A DNA stretch of 64,000 bases from NCBI RefSeq assembly GCF_015390235.1, contig NZ_VUOH01000003.1:496001-560000 (forward strand). Reading direction: 5' to 3'. Origin of the DNA: Quadrisphaera sp. INWT6. GTDB lineage: Bacteria > Actinomycetota > Actinomycetes > Actinomycetales > Quadrisphaeraceae. Positions 28,289 through 39,994 of this stretch are shown here, piece by piece. The notes beneath the pieces were generated by a model. The model saw only the letters and a list, made by a program, of their open reading frames with translations. It was not told the origin of the DNA and searched no databases. Position numbers and translations under genes: made by a program. Positions within the stretch are counted from its first letter, which is position 1, and each line of letters starts with the position of its first letter.

Positions 28289-29029
28289 GCTCGCTCGACC
28301 AGGGGCAGCGACCGCACCGCCCGCTCCAGGTGCCACTGCAGGTAGGCGGCCACCAGGCCGCTGCCCTCCCGGCGCTGCCGCGCCTCGGAGGCGTCGGCCC
28401 GGTCCCAGTCTCCCGAGAGCAGCTGCTGCAGCAGGGCCAGGGTGCGCACGTCGGGGGCGGCGGCGCCCGGGGGCCGGCACACCCCGCACACCACCCCGCC
28501 CGCCGCGACGGCGAAGGCGGGCTGGGACGCGGCCGCGGCGCCGGGGTCACCGCACTGGGCGCACGCCACCAGGCTCGCGCCCCACCCGGCGACGGCCATG
28601 GCCCGCAGCAGGTAGGCGTCGAGCACGAGGGACGGGTCGTGCTGGCCGGCGGCGAGGGTGCGCATCGCCCCCACGACGAGCAGGAACTGCTGGGTGGCGG
28701 GCTCGCGCTCCTCGGACGTGAGGCGCTCGGCGGTCTCGGCGACGGCGGCCGCCGCCGTCCAGCGGCCGTAGTCCTCCGCGAGGAAGCGGCCGTACGGCGC
28801 GAGCGTCTCGACCTGGGTGACCACGTCGAGCGAGCGGCCGACGTGCAGCTGCACGTCGAGCAGCATGTACGGCTCGAGCCGGGCCCCGAAGCGGCTGGAG
28901 GTGCGGCGCACGCCCTTGCCGACCGCGCGGACCCGGCCGTGGTGGCGGGTCAGCAGCGTGACGATCCGGTCGGCCTCGCCCCAGCTTGTGGGTGCGCAGC
29001 ACCACGGCCTCGTCCCGGTAGGTGCGCAC
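28285..29029 (-). CDS. recO: DNA repair protein RecO, frameshifted as read
   Basis: RecFOR pathway protein that loads RecA on SSB-coated gaps. The N-terminal OB fold ([17 protein letters not shown]) is in one frame and the rest ([36 protein letters not shown], a CAQCGD...CGVC zinc site) in another. One extra G in the run at 28979-28982 explains it and restores about 247 aa, the usual size. The gene overlaps uppS by the GTGA arrangement; recO-uppS is a conserved actinobacterial pair. Confidence 0.9.
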
Positions 29030-29061
29030 CCGCTCATCGTGCCGCACCGCTCCGACAGCCC

Positions 29062-29067
29062 TACCGT
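29062..29067 (+). promoter_or_regulatory. -10 box of leaderless tspO-like gene
   Basis: TACCGT ends seven bases before the ATG at 29075; no ribosome-binding site is present. Confidence 0.5.
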
Positions 29068-29074
29068 CACTCGC

Positions 29075-29935
29075 ATGACCAGCAGCTCCAGCCTGACCGG
29101 AGCGCGCGGCGGCAGCCGCTCGGCGCCCTCCTCCGACACCGCCCGGGCCACCGCCGTCGTCGTCAGCGCCGTGGTGGCGCTGGTGGGCGGGTTCCTCGGC
29201 TCGGGGGCCGTGGTGGGCACCCCGATCGACCAGGCGGCCGGCGGGGCGCTGTCAGCGAGCGCCACGCTCGTGGCCCCCGCGGGGCCGGCGTTCGGGATCT
29301 GGTCGGTCATCTACGCGGGGCTGCTGGCCCAGGCCGTCCACCAGCTGCTGCCCTCGCAGCGCCACGACGCGCGCCAGCGCGCCACCGGCTGGTGGGTCGT
29401 CGCCTCCCTGCTGCTCAACGCCGCGTGGATCCTCACCGCGCAGGCCGGCTCGGTGACCGGGGCGCTCGTCGTCATCGCGCTGCTGCTGGCCGTGCTGGTG
29501 GTGGCCTTCGTGCGGCTGCGCGCCGCGTCCACCGACGGCCGCGGCGGCTCCCGCTCGGCGTCCCCGCTGCAGCTGGTGCTCCTCGACGGCGTCGTCGGGC
29601 TCTACCTCGGGTGGGTCAGCATCGCCACCGTCGCCAACGCCGCCGCGGCGCTCGCCGCCGGGGGGCTGCCGGTCACCGGGGCGCTCGCCACGGGGCTCGC
29701 CGTCGTCGTGCTCGCGGTCGCCGCCGGCGTCGGGTGGCTGCTCGCCGTGGGCGGTCAGGGGCGCGTCGCCCCGGCGCTGTCGCTGGCCTGGGGGCTGGCC
29801 TGGATCGCCGTGGCCCGCTGGTCCGGCCAGCCGGAGGCGCCGCTGGTGAGCGCGGTCGCGGTGCTCGCCGCGCTGGCGGTGCTGGCCGCCCCCGTCGTGG
29901 TGCGCGCTCGCGGCACGAGGCCCACCGCCGCCTGA
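29075..29935 (+). CDS. TspO/MBR-like (tryptophan-rich sensory) membrane protein
   Basis: 286-aa integral membrane protein with about seven hydrophobic segments. The PAGPAFGIWSVIYAGLLAQAVHQ region and GWWVVASLLLNAAWILTAQ are typical of the TspO/MBR group, which binds porphyrins or other ligands in five-helix bundles; the extra helices here suggest a longer family member. A 35-residue Ser/Arg-rich N-terminus precedes the first helix. Leaderless start. Divergent from recO and convergent with the GGDEF gene. Confidence 0.75.
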   Translation: MTSSSSLTGARGGSRSAPSSDTARATAVVVSAVVALVGGFLGSGAVVGTPIDQAAGGALSASATLVAPAGPAFGIWSVIYAGLLAQAVHQLLPSQRHDARQRATGWWVVASLLLNAAWILTAQAGSVTGALVVIALLLAVLVVAFVRLRAASTDGRGGSRSASPLQLVLLDGVVGLYLGWVSIATVANAAAALAAGGLPVTGALATGLAVVVLAVAAGVGWLLAVGGQGRVAPALSLAWGLAWIAVARWSGQPEAPLVSAVAVLAALAVLAAPVVVRARGTRPTAA

Positions 29936-29978
29936 GGCGAGCCGCCCGGCCTGGCGCCTCGGTCGGGCGCGGGGCCGG

Positions 29979-31626
29979 TCAGGCCGCGGGGCCGACCACG
30001 GCGCGACCGCGGCCGAGGCGCTTGGCCGCCAGCATCGCGGCGTCGGAGCGGGCCAGCACCTGGGCGGCCGGGACCGGCCCGGTCACGCCCACCGACACGG
30101 TGACCGCCAGGCCCTCGGCCACCTCCGGCCAGGGGTGGGCGGCCACCGCCTCGACCACGCGCCGCGCCTGGCCGCACAGGTCCGCACCGCCGCGCGCGAG
30201 CACCACGAACTCGTCACCGCCGTAGCGCGCGACCAGGTCGCCCGGGGTGCCGGCGTGACCGGTGCGCACCACCTCGACGAGCACCGCGGCCACCCGCCGC
30301 AGCACCTCGTCCCCCACCTCGTGGGAGTGGTGGTCGTTGACGGCCTTGAACCTGTCGAGGTCCACGAAGCACGCCGACACCGCCTCGCCGGCGCGGTCGG
30401 CCTCCGCCAGCGCCTCGTCGAGGCCGCGGCGGTTGGCCACCCCGGTGAGGGCGTCGGTGAGGACGTCGCGGGCCGCGGCGTCGCGGGCCCGGGCTGCGCG
30501 GCGCGCCAGGCGCAGGGCCTCCACCTCCGACACCAGCGAGCGGCTGCCGGCGGCGGTGCGCGTGAGCAGCAGGCGGGCCAGGTCGCGCCACCTGTCGGTG
30601 CGCGGCGCGAGCTGCTCCTGGGGGCCGGCCCCGGCGGCCGCGGCCCGCTGCTGCGCGTCGAGCCCGGCCCGCTCGGCGAGCACGGCGTAGGCCCACACCC
30701 CCGGCTCGGTGCGGTGGGTCTCGACGAGGGCCTCGTCCAGGCGCGCCCCCGCGGTCGCGAGGTCACCGCGGTACCGGGCTGCTCCGGCGAGGTGCAGCCG
30801 GGCCATGACCCCCTCGACGCGGCCGGTCAGGGCCCCCTCGCGGGCGGCGCTCAGCAGGCCCGCACCGTCGGCGGCCGCGCTCGCCGCGTCGTGGTCTCCG
30901 AGGCGCTGCCAGGCGAGGGCCTCGGCGGCGGTCGAGCGCAGCTCGTGCGAGGGCTCCCCCGCCGCGCGTGCGGTGCGGCGCCAGCGCAGCGAGAGCTCCA
31001 GCGCGCGCCGCCACTGGTGGTCGGCCCCGGTGCGGTCGCCGCCCAGCTCGACGAGGACGGCGCGCTCGGCCACCAGCAGCACCAGCTCGGGCAGCACGTT
31101 GAGCTCGTGGACGCCCCCGGTGGCCGGCACGTCGGCGAGCACCCGGCGCAGCAGCACCTCGGCCTCGGGGTGGGCGGCCGGCGGCCTGGAGCGCCAGGGC
31201 GGAGGCCATCGTGGCCGAGAGCCGGTTCGCGTGCCGCGACGGCGTGGTCTCCAGCAGGTCCAGGGCCTCGGCCAGGTGCTCGACCGCCCGGGCGGGCCGC
31301 CCGGCGGTGAAGGCGACCTCGGAGGCCAGGGCGAGCGCCTTCGAGCGCCACAGCGCGTCCTGGGGGGCGGTGCTGCCGAGCAGCTCCTCCAGCAGGTCAC
31401 CGGCCCGCTCCAGGTCGGCGAGCTCCACCAGCGCGAGCGCGGCGACGTAGCGGAGGTAGCGGGCGGTGCTGGTGTCTCCGAGGGCCTCGACCCACGGCAG
31501 CGCCTGCGCGCAGCGCGCCACGCACGCCGCGAACTCGCAGGCGTCCAGCGCCGCGCCGACCTCCTCCACCACGGCGTGGAAGGGCCCCGGCACCCCGTGC
31601 ACCACGAGCGCGCCTGCAGCTGACAC
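29979..31626 (-). CDS. GGDEF diguanylate cyclase with TPR-like N-terminus, frameshifted as read
   Basis: Predicted diguanylate cyclase. The N-terminal about 380 residues are helical repeats (RYLRYVAALALVELADLERAG, QDALWRSKALALASEVA...) of TPR type. The C-terminal GGDEF domain has DALTGVANRRGLDEAL, the substrate-binding FVDLDRFKAVND and the active-site YGGDEFVVLARG, so it is probably active; a classic RxxD inhibitory site is not obvious. The two parts lie in different frames: one extra base near 31173-31186 accounts for it and gives about 548 aa. No transmembrane segment. The window's PilZ protein could be a receptor. Confidence 0.85.
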
Positions 31627-31674
31627 GACGGACCTCCCCGTCGGAGCACCCCCGTACTCCCTCTCCAGGAACGT

Positions 31675-31716
31675 CGACGGGGTGCCCCCGGCACTTGAGC
31701 CGGGGACACCCCGTCG
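31675..31716 (-). terminator. Terminator hairpin after leuA
   Basis: An 18-bp stem with one mismatch (31675-31692 and 31699-31716) and a 6-nt loop ACTTGA lies 31 bp after leuA, between leuA and the GGDEF gene on the same strand. Confidence 0.7.
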
Positions 31717-31746
31717 GGCGCTGCGCCGCCCCCGAGCGGCGGTGGG

Positions 31747-33603
<1,857 letters not shown>

Positions 33604-33657
33604 CTAGGGCTGCGAGACCTCGCCGCGGCAGCCGAGGAGGAGGCTCACCGCGAACAT
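33604..33657 (-). CDS. Leucine-rich leader peptide of leuA (attenuator)
   Basis: A 17-residue open frame, MFAVSLLLGCRGEVSQP, contains three consecutive CTC leucine codons and ends 87 bp before leuA. Its ATG is seven bases after a TAGGGT box (33665-33670), so it looks leaderless. GGCTGC...GCAGCC arms in the peptide's 3' half and further GC-rich arms before leuA could form alternative hairpins. This matches the ribosome-mediated leu attenuators described for actinobacterial leuA. Stalling at Leu codons when charged tRNA-Leu is scarce would favour leuA transcription. Confidence 0.7.
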   Translation of the reverse strand: MFAVSLLLGCRGEVSQP

Positions 33658-33664
33658 CACGGCA

Positions 33665-33670
33665 ACCCTA
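33665..33670 (-). promoter_or_regulatory. -10 box of leuA leader transcript
   Basis: TAGGGT on the minus strand, seven bases before the leader peptide ATG. Confidence 0.5.
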
Positions 33671-33718
33671 GCGCGCACCGCCGCACCCGTGCACCGGGCC
33701 CGCCGCGTCCGCTGGGCC

Positions 33719-34705
33719 TCAGAAGCCGAGGCGGGCCAGCTGCCGCGGGTCGCGCTGCCAGTCCTTGGCGACCTTGACCCGCAGGTCGAGGTGCACCCGG
33801 GTGCCCAGCAGCGCCTCGATGCCGGTGCGGGCCCGCGTGCCCACCTCCTTGAGGCGCGAGCCGCCGCGGCCGATGACGATGCCCTTCTGGCTGTCGCGCT
33901 CGACGTAGAGCAGCACGTGCACCTCGAGCAGGCCGGTCGGCTGGCCGTCCTCGTCGAGGCGGGGAGCCATCTCGTCGACGACCACCGCGAGGCTGTGCGG
34001 CAGCTCGTCGCGGACGCCCTCCAGCGCGGCCTCGCGCACCAGCTCGGCGACCATCACGGCCTCCGGCTCGTCGGTGAGCTCGCCCTCGGGGTACAGCGGC
34101 GGCCCCGGCGGCAGGTGCGAGGAGAGCACCCCGGCCACGGCGTCGACCTGGAAGTCACCGGTCGCCGAGACCGGCACGACGTCGGCGAAGGGGCGGTGCC
34201 CCTCCTCCTCGCCCATCGCGGTCACCTCGAGCAGCCGCTCGGCCAGGCGCCCCCGGTCGACCTTGTCGGTCTTGGTGACGACGGCCACGACCGGCGTGCG
34301 GCGCACGTCGGCGAGCTGGGAGGCGATCCAGCGGTCACCGGGGCCGGTGCGCTCGTCGGCGGGCAGGCACAGGGCGATGACGTCGACCTCCGCCAGGGTG
34401 GCGAGCACCAGGTCGTTCAGGCGCTGCCCCAGCAGGGTGCGCGGGCGGTGCAGGCCGGGGGTGTCCACGAGCACGAGCTGGGACTCGGGCCGGTGGACGA
34501 TGCCGCGCACCGTGTGGCGCGTGGTCTGGGGGCGCGAGGAGGTGATCGCCACCTTCTCCCCGACCAGGGCGTTCGTCAGCGTCGACTTGCCCGCGTTGGG
34601 CCGGCCGACCAGGCACGCGAACCCGGAGCGGTGACCCGCCCACCGGTCCTCGGGCCGGGCCGCCTGCTGGGGCTGGTCGGGCTGGTCAGCGGGGGGCGTC
34701 GTCAC
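33719..34705 (-). CDS. era: GTPase Era
   Basis: Small-subunit assembly GTPase that binds the 3' end of 16S rRNA. G1 (GRPNAGKST, residues 34-42), G2 Thr region, G3 (DTPGLH), G4 (TKTDK) and G5 (SATGD) are present, with a C-terminal KH domain around IVIGRGGSRLKEVG. 328 aa is normal. Its GTG start overlaps the end of the upstream CBS/CNNM gene by 20 bp, so translation is coupled. Confidence 0.96.
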   Translation of the reverse strand: MTTPPADQPDQPQQAARPEDRWAGHRSGFACLVGRPNAGKSTLTNALVGEKVAITSSRPQTTRHTVRGIVHRPESQLVLVDTPGLHRPRTLLGQRLNDLVLATLAEVDVIALCLPADERTGPGDRWIASQLADVRRTPVVAVVTKTDKVDRGRLAERLLEVTAMGEEEGHRPFADVVPVSATGDFQVDAVAGVLSSHLPPGPPLYPEGELTDEPEAVMVAELVREAALEGVRDELPHSLAVVVDEMAPRLDEDGQPTGLLEVHVLLYVERDSQKGIVIGRGGSRLKEVGTRARTGIEALLGTRVHLDLRVKVAKDWQRDPRQLARLGF

Positions 34706-36194
34706 GGTCGGTCTCCTCGTCGCGGTCGTGCCGCTCGTCCTGGGCCTCGCGGTCGCGGGCCTCCTCGCGCTCGGCGCGCTCGCGCTCCTTGCGCTCGCGC
34801 TTCTCGCGCTTGCGCTCGGCCTTCTCCGCCTTCTCGGCCTCCGCCTCGGCCTGCCGCTCGGCGCGCTCGGCCCCGGCCTGGCGCTCCGCCTCGTCGTCGG
34901 CGGCCTCCTCCGGCTCGTCGGACGCCGAGCGGTGGGCCGCGACCAGGGTGATGCGGTGCCCGTCGACCTCGACGGCCCGCAGGTGCAGGCCCTCGACGTC
35001 GGCCTCGTCGCCCACGGCGGGCACCGTGCCGAGGGCCTTGGCGAGCAGCCCGCCGGTGGAGTCGACCTCGTCCTCCTCGACCTCCAGGCCGAACAGGTCT
35101 CCCAGCTCCTCGACGTGCAGCCGGGCGCTGACGAGGAAGCCGCCGTCGTCCAGCGGGACGACGTCGGGGGCCTCGGTGTCGGTCTCGTCGGTGATCTCCC
35201 CGACGATCTCCTCCAGGAGGTCCTCCAGGGTCACCAGGCCGGCGACGCCGCCGTACTCGTCGATGACCAGCGCCAGGTGCAGGGACGCGCCCTGCATCTC
35301 GCGGAGCAGGTCGTCGACGAGCTTGGTCTCGGGCACGAAGACGGGCCGGCGCGACAGGTCGCGGACGCGGTCGGTCGCGCCGCGGCGCCGGACGGGCCTG
35401 TCGTGCAGCACGCGCACGACGTCCTTGAGGTGGAGCACCCCGACGACGTCGTCGACGGTGGAGCCGACCACCGGCAGGCGCGAGTGCCCGGAGGCCAGGA
35501 AGGCGTCGAGCGCGTCACCCGGGGAGGCGTCCTCGGCGATGGTGACCATGTCGGTGCGGGGGCTCATCACCTCGCGCACGAGGGTGTCTCCGAGCTCGAA
35601 GACCGAGTGGATCATCTCCCGCTCGCCGGCCTCGATGATCGCCGACTCGCTGGCGCGGTCGACCATCTCGCGCAGCTCGCCCTCGGTGGAGAACGGGCCG
35701 TCGCGGTAGCCGCGGCCCGGCGTCACGGCGTTCGCCAGCGCCACGAGGCCGCGCGCCAGCGGCCCGACCGCGCGGGTCAGGCCCAGCAGGCGGCCGGCGG
35801 CCCGGAGCCCGACGCCCTCGGGGTGCTGGCGGCCGACGGTGCGGGGGCTGACGCCCAGCAGCGTGAAGACGACCGCGCCCATGACGACGGCCGTCAGCAG
35901 GCCCGCCCACCACCGCGAGGCCAGGGCCGCCACGGCCAGGGCGGCGCAGACGGTGGCCAGCGCCTCCAGGACCACGCGCAGCAGCGTGGCGACCGACAGC
36001 ACCGGGGCCGGGTCGGCCACGACCGCCTGGACGGCGGCGGCGCCGCGCCGTCCGTCGGCGGCCAGGCGCTGGGCCTCGGCGCGCGTGAGCCGCGACAGCG
36101 CCGCCTCGGCCGCGGCCAGCCAGCCGGCCACGGCCAGACCCACCACCGCCACCAGCGCGAGCCAGGGGGCCGCGGCGTCGGGGACCGGGGTCAT
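34686..36194 (-). CDS. CNNM/CorC-type hemolysin family protein with CBS domains
   Basis: Membrane protein with an N-terminal DUF21/CNNM region (about residues 1-160, several hydrophobic helices), tandem CBS domains (about 205-330, [11 protein letters not shown] and [29 protein letters not shown]) and a C-terminal CorC_HlyC domain ([22 protein letters not shown]). Relatives are involved in Mg2+/Co2+ efflux or homeostasis. The last about 75 residues are an unusual, very highly charged Glu/Lys/Arg tail that would form a long helix. Overlaps ybeY by ATGA and era by 20 bp. Confidence 0.92.
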   Translation of the reverse strand: MTPVPDAAAPWLALVAVVGLAVAGWLAAAEAALSRLTRAEAQRLAADGRRGAAAVQAVVADPAPVLSVATLLRVVLEALATVCAALAVAALASRWWAGLLTAVVMGAVVFTLLGVSPRTVGRQHPEGVGLRAAGRLLGLTRAVGPLARGLVALANAVTPGRGYRDGPFSTEGELREMVDRASESAIIEAGEREMIHSVFELGDTLVREVMSPRTDMVTIAEDASPGDALDAFLASGHSRLPVVGSTVDDVVGVLHLKDVVRVLHDRPVRRRGATDRVRDLSRRPVFVPETKLVDDLLREMQGASLHLALVIDEYGGVAGLVTLEDLLEEIVGEITDETDTEAPDVVPLDDGGFLVSARLHVEELGDLFGLEVEEDEVDSTGGLLAKALGTVPAVGDEADVEGLHLRAVEVDGHRITLVAAHRSASDEPEEAADDEAERQAGAERAERQAEAEAEKAEKAERKREKRERKERERAEREEARDREAQDERHDRDEETDRDDAPR

Positions 36195-36676
36195 GCGCGC
36201 TTGCGCGCGAGAAAGGTCAGCAGGAGCCGGCGCTGGAGGGCGAACATCTCGCGCTCCTCGTCGGGCTCGGCGTGGTCGTAGCCGAGCAGGTGGAGGATGC
36301 CGTGCGTCGTCAGCAGCAGCACCTCCTCGGCGGTGGCGTGGCCCGACTCGCGGGCCTGCTTCGCGGCGACCTCCGGGCAGAGCACGACGTCGCCCAGGAG
36401 CCCGGGCGGGCTGGGCTCGCCCTCGGTGCCGGGGCGCAGCTCGTCCATCGGGAAGCTGAGGACGTCGGTGGGGCCCGGCTCGTCCATCCACTGCACGTGC
36501 AGGGACGTCATGGCCTCGACGTCGACCATCACCACCGAGAGGTCGGCGGCGGGGTGGACGTGCATCTCGGCGAGGACGAAGCGCGCCAGCTCGGCGACCT
36601 CCTCCACGGCGACGCCGGGGCCGCCGGGGCCGGACGGGTCGGTGAAGCCCGACTCGTCGACGACCTCGACGCTCAC
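36191..36676 (-). CDS. ybeY: Endoribonuclease YbeY (rRNA maturation)
   Basis: 161-aa metallo-endoribonuclease for 16S rRNA 3'-end processing and ribosome quality control. The zinc motif [11 protein letters not shown] is near the C-terminus, and [10 protein letters not shown] upstream is conserved in the family. GTG start overlaps the phoH stop; its own stop overlaps the next ATG. Part of the four-gene block phoH-ybeY-CNNM-era. Confidence 0.95.
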   Translation of the reverse strand: MSVEVVDESGFTDPSGPGGPGVAVEEVAELARFVLAEMHVHPAADLSVVMVDVEAMTSLHVQWMDEPGPTDVLSFPMDELRPGTEGEPSPPGLLGDVVLCPEVAAKQARESGHATAEEVLLLTTHGILHLLGYDHAEPDEEREMFALQRRLLLTFLARKRA

Positions 36677-37776
36677 CGGCGACCCCCGTGCGCGGCGGAG
36701 GGGCCGGTGGAGCGCGCGGGCGGCTGGTGGGACTCGTCCCACCGGCCGTACGCGTCGACGATCTCGCCCACGAGGCGGTGGCGCACCACGTCGAGGCTGG
36801 TCAGCCGCGAGAAGTGGATGTCCTCGATGCCGCCGAGCACCTGCTCGACCACGCGCAGGCCCGAGGCGGTGCCGGTGGGCAGGTCGACCTGGGTGGAGTC
36901 ACCGGTGATGACCATCTTGGAGTCGAACCCGAGGCGGGTGAGGAACATCTTCATCTGCTCGGGCGAGGTGTTCTGGGCCTCGTCGAGCACGACGAAGGAG
37001 TCGTTCAGGGACCGACCGCGCATGAACGCCAGCGGCGCGACCTCGATGGTGCCGGCGGCCATCAGCCGCGGGATCGAGTCGGGGTCGAGCATGTCGTGCA
37101 GCGCGTCGTACAGGGGGCGCAGGTAGGGGTCGATCTTGTCGGTGAGCGACCCGGGCAGGAACCCCAGCCGCTCCCCCGCCTCGACGGCGGGCCGGGTCAG
37201 GATGATCCGGCTGACCTGCTTGGCCTGGAGCGCCTGCACGGCCTTGGCCATGGCCAGGTACGTCTTGCCGGTGCCGGCGGGACCGATGCCGAACACGATG
37301 GTGTGGCTGTCGATCGCGTCGACGTAGCGCTTCTGCCCCAGCGTCTTGGGGCGGATGGAGCGCCCGCGGCCCGACAGGATGTTCATGGTCAGGACGTCGG
37401 CGGGGCGCTCGGCGCTCTGGGTGCGGAGCATGCCCAGGGACCGCTCGACGGCGTCGACCGTGAGCTGCTGGCCGGCGCGGACCACGGCGGTCATCTCGTC
37501 GAGCAGGCGCTCGACCAGCGCGACGTCGCCGGGCGCACCGGTGACGGTGACCTCGTTGCCGCGGACGTGGACGTCAGCGCGCGGGAAGGCCTTCTCGACG
37601 GCCCTGACGAGCTCGTCGCGGGTGCCGAGGAGGGCCACCATCGGCACCTCGGGCGGAACCACGATCGTGTGGACGACGGTCGGGGGGGCGCCCGCGGGCC
37701 GGGAGGCCTCGCGACCCGTCGACGCGGGCGTCGAGGAGGAGGCGGTGGAACCGGCGGGGCGAGTGGAGTCGGGCAT
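36673..37776 (-). CDS. PhoH-like ATPase
   Basis: 367-aa PhoH family protein, a P-loop NTPase related to RNA helicase-like proteins that travels with YbeY. A KH-like N-terminal domain (about residues 45-115) precedes [15 protein letters not shown] (Walker A, near 165) and [10 protein letters not shown] (Walker B), and GDSTQVDLP follows. A Ser/Thr/Pro-rich 40-residue N-terminus is unique. First gene of the block; divergent from the GH15 gene. Confidence 0.94.
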   Translation of the reverse strand: MPDSTRPAGSTASSSTPASTGREASRPAGAPPTVVHTIVVPPEVPMVALLGTRDELVRAVEKAFPRADVHVRGNEVTVTGAPGDVALVERLLDEMTAVVRAGQQLTVDAVERSLGMLRTQSAERPADVLTMNILSGRGRSIRPKTLGQKRYVDAIDSHTIVFGIGPAGTGKTYLAMAKAVQALQAKQVSRIILTRPAVEAGERLGFLPGSLTDKIDPYLRPLYDALHDMLDPDSIPRLMAAGTIEVAPLAFMRGRSLNDSFVVLDEAQNTSPEQMKMFLTRLGFDSKMVITGDSTQVDLPTGTASGLRVVEQVLGGIEDIHFSRLTSLDVVRHRLVGEIVDAYGRWDESHQPPARSTGPSAAHGGRR

Positions 37777-37969
37777 GGGAGGGGCTGGCAGCCCCGGTCT
37801 CCTGCAGGCCGGGCCCCTGACCGGGGCCGAACGGGGTCAAGGCTACCGCCGCCCCCCGACAGCCCCCAGCCATCGACGGGCCGCCGACCGGCAGACAGCC
37901 GCAGGCACCCGGCGGACGGCGGGACGGGCGGACGGGACCGCTCACCGGGCGCCGCCGCGGGCCCGCACG

Positions 37970-37975
37970 TACCGT
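37970..37975 (+). promoter_or_regulatory. Possible -10 box of GH15 gene
   Basis: TACCGT ends six bases before an in-frame ATC at 37982, the position at which this window's leaderless genes begin. No ATG, GTG or TTG occurs in frame there. Confidence 0.35.
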
Positions 37976-37981
37976 CCGCCC

Positions 37982-39973
37982 ATCGACACCACCGACCTGC
38001 AGCCCAGCGGGACCCCCGGCCAGCGCCTGCGCGACGACGAGGCGCGCCGCGCCCCCCTCGTCTCCGCCTCCGACGGGCGGGCCCCCGCCCTCCACTGGCC
38101 CGCGGGGGGGCCCGACGACACCGAGCGCGTCGCCGCGCCCGCCGTCGAGCGCGACGCCGACGGGTACGCCGACCTGCGCACCTACGCCGTCATCGGCGAC
38201 GGCCGCACCGTCGCCCTCGTGGCCCGCGACGGACGCATCGACTGGATGCCCCTGCCCGACCTGGACTCCGTCGTGCCCTTCGCCGCGCTGCTGGACGCCG
38301 AGGACGGCGGCTGCCTGGAGCTGGCGCCCGTCGAGCCGTACGAGGTCGAGCGGGAGTACGTGCGCCACACCGACGTCCTGACCACCACCTTCCGCACCGC
38401 CTCGGGCTCCGTGCGCGTCACCGACGCCCTCACCACCGGCGTGGCCGGCAGGCTCCCCTGGGCCGAGCTGGTGCGCCGGGTCGAGGGCCTCGAGGGCCGG
38501 GTGCGCCTGCGGGCCTCGGTGCGGCCGGGCACCTGCCTGGGCACGGCGGCGCCCTGGGTGCGGACGACGCCGGAGGGCGCGCTGCTGCGCGTCGACGGGC
38601 TGACCACCGCCGTCGTCACCGGTCTGCTCGAGGCCGGTGACGACGGCGGGGGCGGGGGCGCGCGCCTGGAGCGGCAGGACCGCGAGCGCGAGGTGGTGCT
38701 CGACCTGGAGACCTGCGAGGGGTCGCGGCACGTGGTGGGGCTCGTGGCCACCGAGCGGGAGCCGCTGTGGGTGCCGTCGGCGTCCGACCTCGACGCCGAC
38801 CTCGACCGCACGGTCGAGAACTGGCGGACCTGGACCAGGACGTTCCTGTGGGACGGCCCCTGGGACGAGGCGGTCCGGCGCAGCGCGCTCGTGCTGAAGC
38901 TGCTGCTCCACTCCCCCAGCGGGGCGATGGCCGCCGCCGCGACCACGTCGCTGCCGGAGGACCCTTCGGGCAGCAAGTGCTGGGACTACCGCTACGCCTG
39001 GGTCCGCGACTCGGCGTACTCGCTGGAGGCGCTGCTGCGCTTCGGGCTGCGGGAGGAGCCGCACGCGGCGGTCAGCTGGCTCCTGCGCACCATCCGCCAG
39101 GACGGGCAGGTGCCGGAGGTCTTCTACTCCCTGGGCGGGGAGGTGCCCGACGACGGCGTGAGCGAGCTGCAGGTGCCGGGGTGGCGCGGGGCGGGCCCGG
39201 TCGTCGAGGGCAACGGGGCCGCGTCCCAGCTGCAGCTGGGCGTGTACGGCGACCTGTTCAGCATCGTGCGGCTGTACGTCGACGCCGGCGGCGTCCTCGA
39301 CGCCGAGACCGGGCGGCTGCTCGCCGCGACGGCCGACGCGGCGTGCGACCGCTGGCGCCAGCGCGACGCCGGCATGTGGGAGCTGCACGAGCCGCGGCAC
39401 TACACGACCAGCAAGATGGGCTGCTGGCTTGCGCTCACCGCCGCGGTGCACCTGGCCGAGCTGGGGCAGGTGCCCGGTGACCCCGCCCGCTGGCGCAGCG
39501 AGGCCGAGCTCATCCGCACGTGGGTGGCCGAGCACTGCTGGTCGGAGGAGCTCGGCGCCTACACCTGGTACCCGGGCACGGACGACCTCGACGCCTCGGT
39601 GCTCCTGCACGCCGTCAGCGGGTTCGACCGCGGGGAGCGGATGAGCTCGACCCTCGACGCCCTGCGGCGGGAGCTCTCGCACGGGCCGCACCTGTACCGG
39701 TACACCGGCGCCGCCGCCGAGGAGGGCGCCTTCGTGGCGTGCTCCTTCTGGATGGTCTCGGCGCTGCAGCTGTGCGGCCGGGGCGAGGAGGCGCGGGCGC
39801 TGATGGACGCGCTGGTCGACGGCGAGGACAGCGCCCTGAACGACGTCGGGGTGCTGGCGGAGATGCTCGACCCGGCGACGGGCCACTGGCTGGGCAACCT
39901 GCCCCAGGCCCTGAGCCACCTCGCGCTGGTGAACGCCGCCATCACCGTGCACGAGCACTCGCGGGAGGACTGA
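37982..39973 (+). CDS. GH15 family glucoamylase/trehalase-like hydrolase
   Basis: Glycoside hydrolase family 15: an N-terminal beta-sandwich (YADLRTYAVIGDGRTVALVARDGRIDWMPLPDLDS) and a C-terminal (alpha/alpha)6 barrel with KCWDYRYAWVRDSAYSLEALL, VEGNGAASQLQLGVYGD and AYTWYPGTDDLDAS motifs. Actinobacterial relatives include trehalases and glucan hydrolases; the substrate is not clear. The start is uncertain: the only canonical in-frame start before the conserved region is an ATG at 37775, about 130 codons upstream and overlapping the phoH start. The TACCGT box suggests translation from 37982, an ATC. No signal peptide. Confidence 0.88.
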   Translation: MDTTDLQPSGTPGQRLRDDEARRAPLVSASDGRAPALHWPAGGPDDTERVAAPAVERDADGYADLRTYAVIGDGRTVALVARDGRIDWMPLPDLDSVVPFAALLDAEDGGCLELAPVEPYEVEREYVRHTDVLTTTFRTASGSVRVTDALTTGVAGRLPWAELVRRVEGLEGRVRLRASVRPGTCLGTAAPWVRTTPEGALLRVDGLTTAVVTGLLEAGDDGGGGGARLERQDREREVVLDLETCEGSRHVVGLVATEREPLWVPSASDLDADLDRTVENWRTWTRTFLWDGPWDEAVRRSALVLKLLLHSPSGAMAAAATTSLPEDPSGSKCWDYRYAWVRDSAYSLEALLRFGLREEPHAAVSWLLRTIRQDGQVPEVFYSLGGEVPDDGVSELQVPGWRGAGPVVEGNGAASQLQLGVYGDLFSIVRLYVDAGGVLDAETGRLLAATADAACDRWRQRDAGMWELHEPRHYTTSKMGCWLALTAAVHLAELGQVPGDPARWRSEAELIRTWVAEHCWSEELGAYTWYPGTDDLDASVLLHAVSGFDRGERMSSTLDALRRELSHGPHLYRYTGAAAEEGAFVACSFWMVSALQLCGRGEEARALMDALVDGEDSALNDVGVLAEMLDPATGHWLGNLPQALSHLALVNAAITVHEHSRED

Positions 39974-39994
39974 CCCCCAGCCGGGCGGCCGGCG

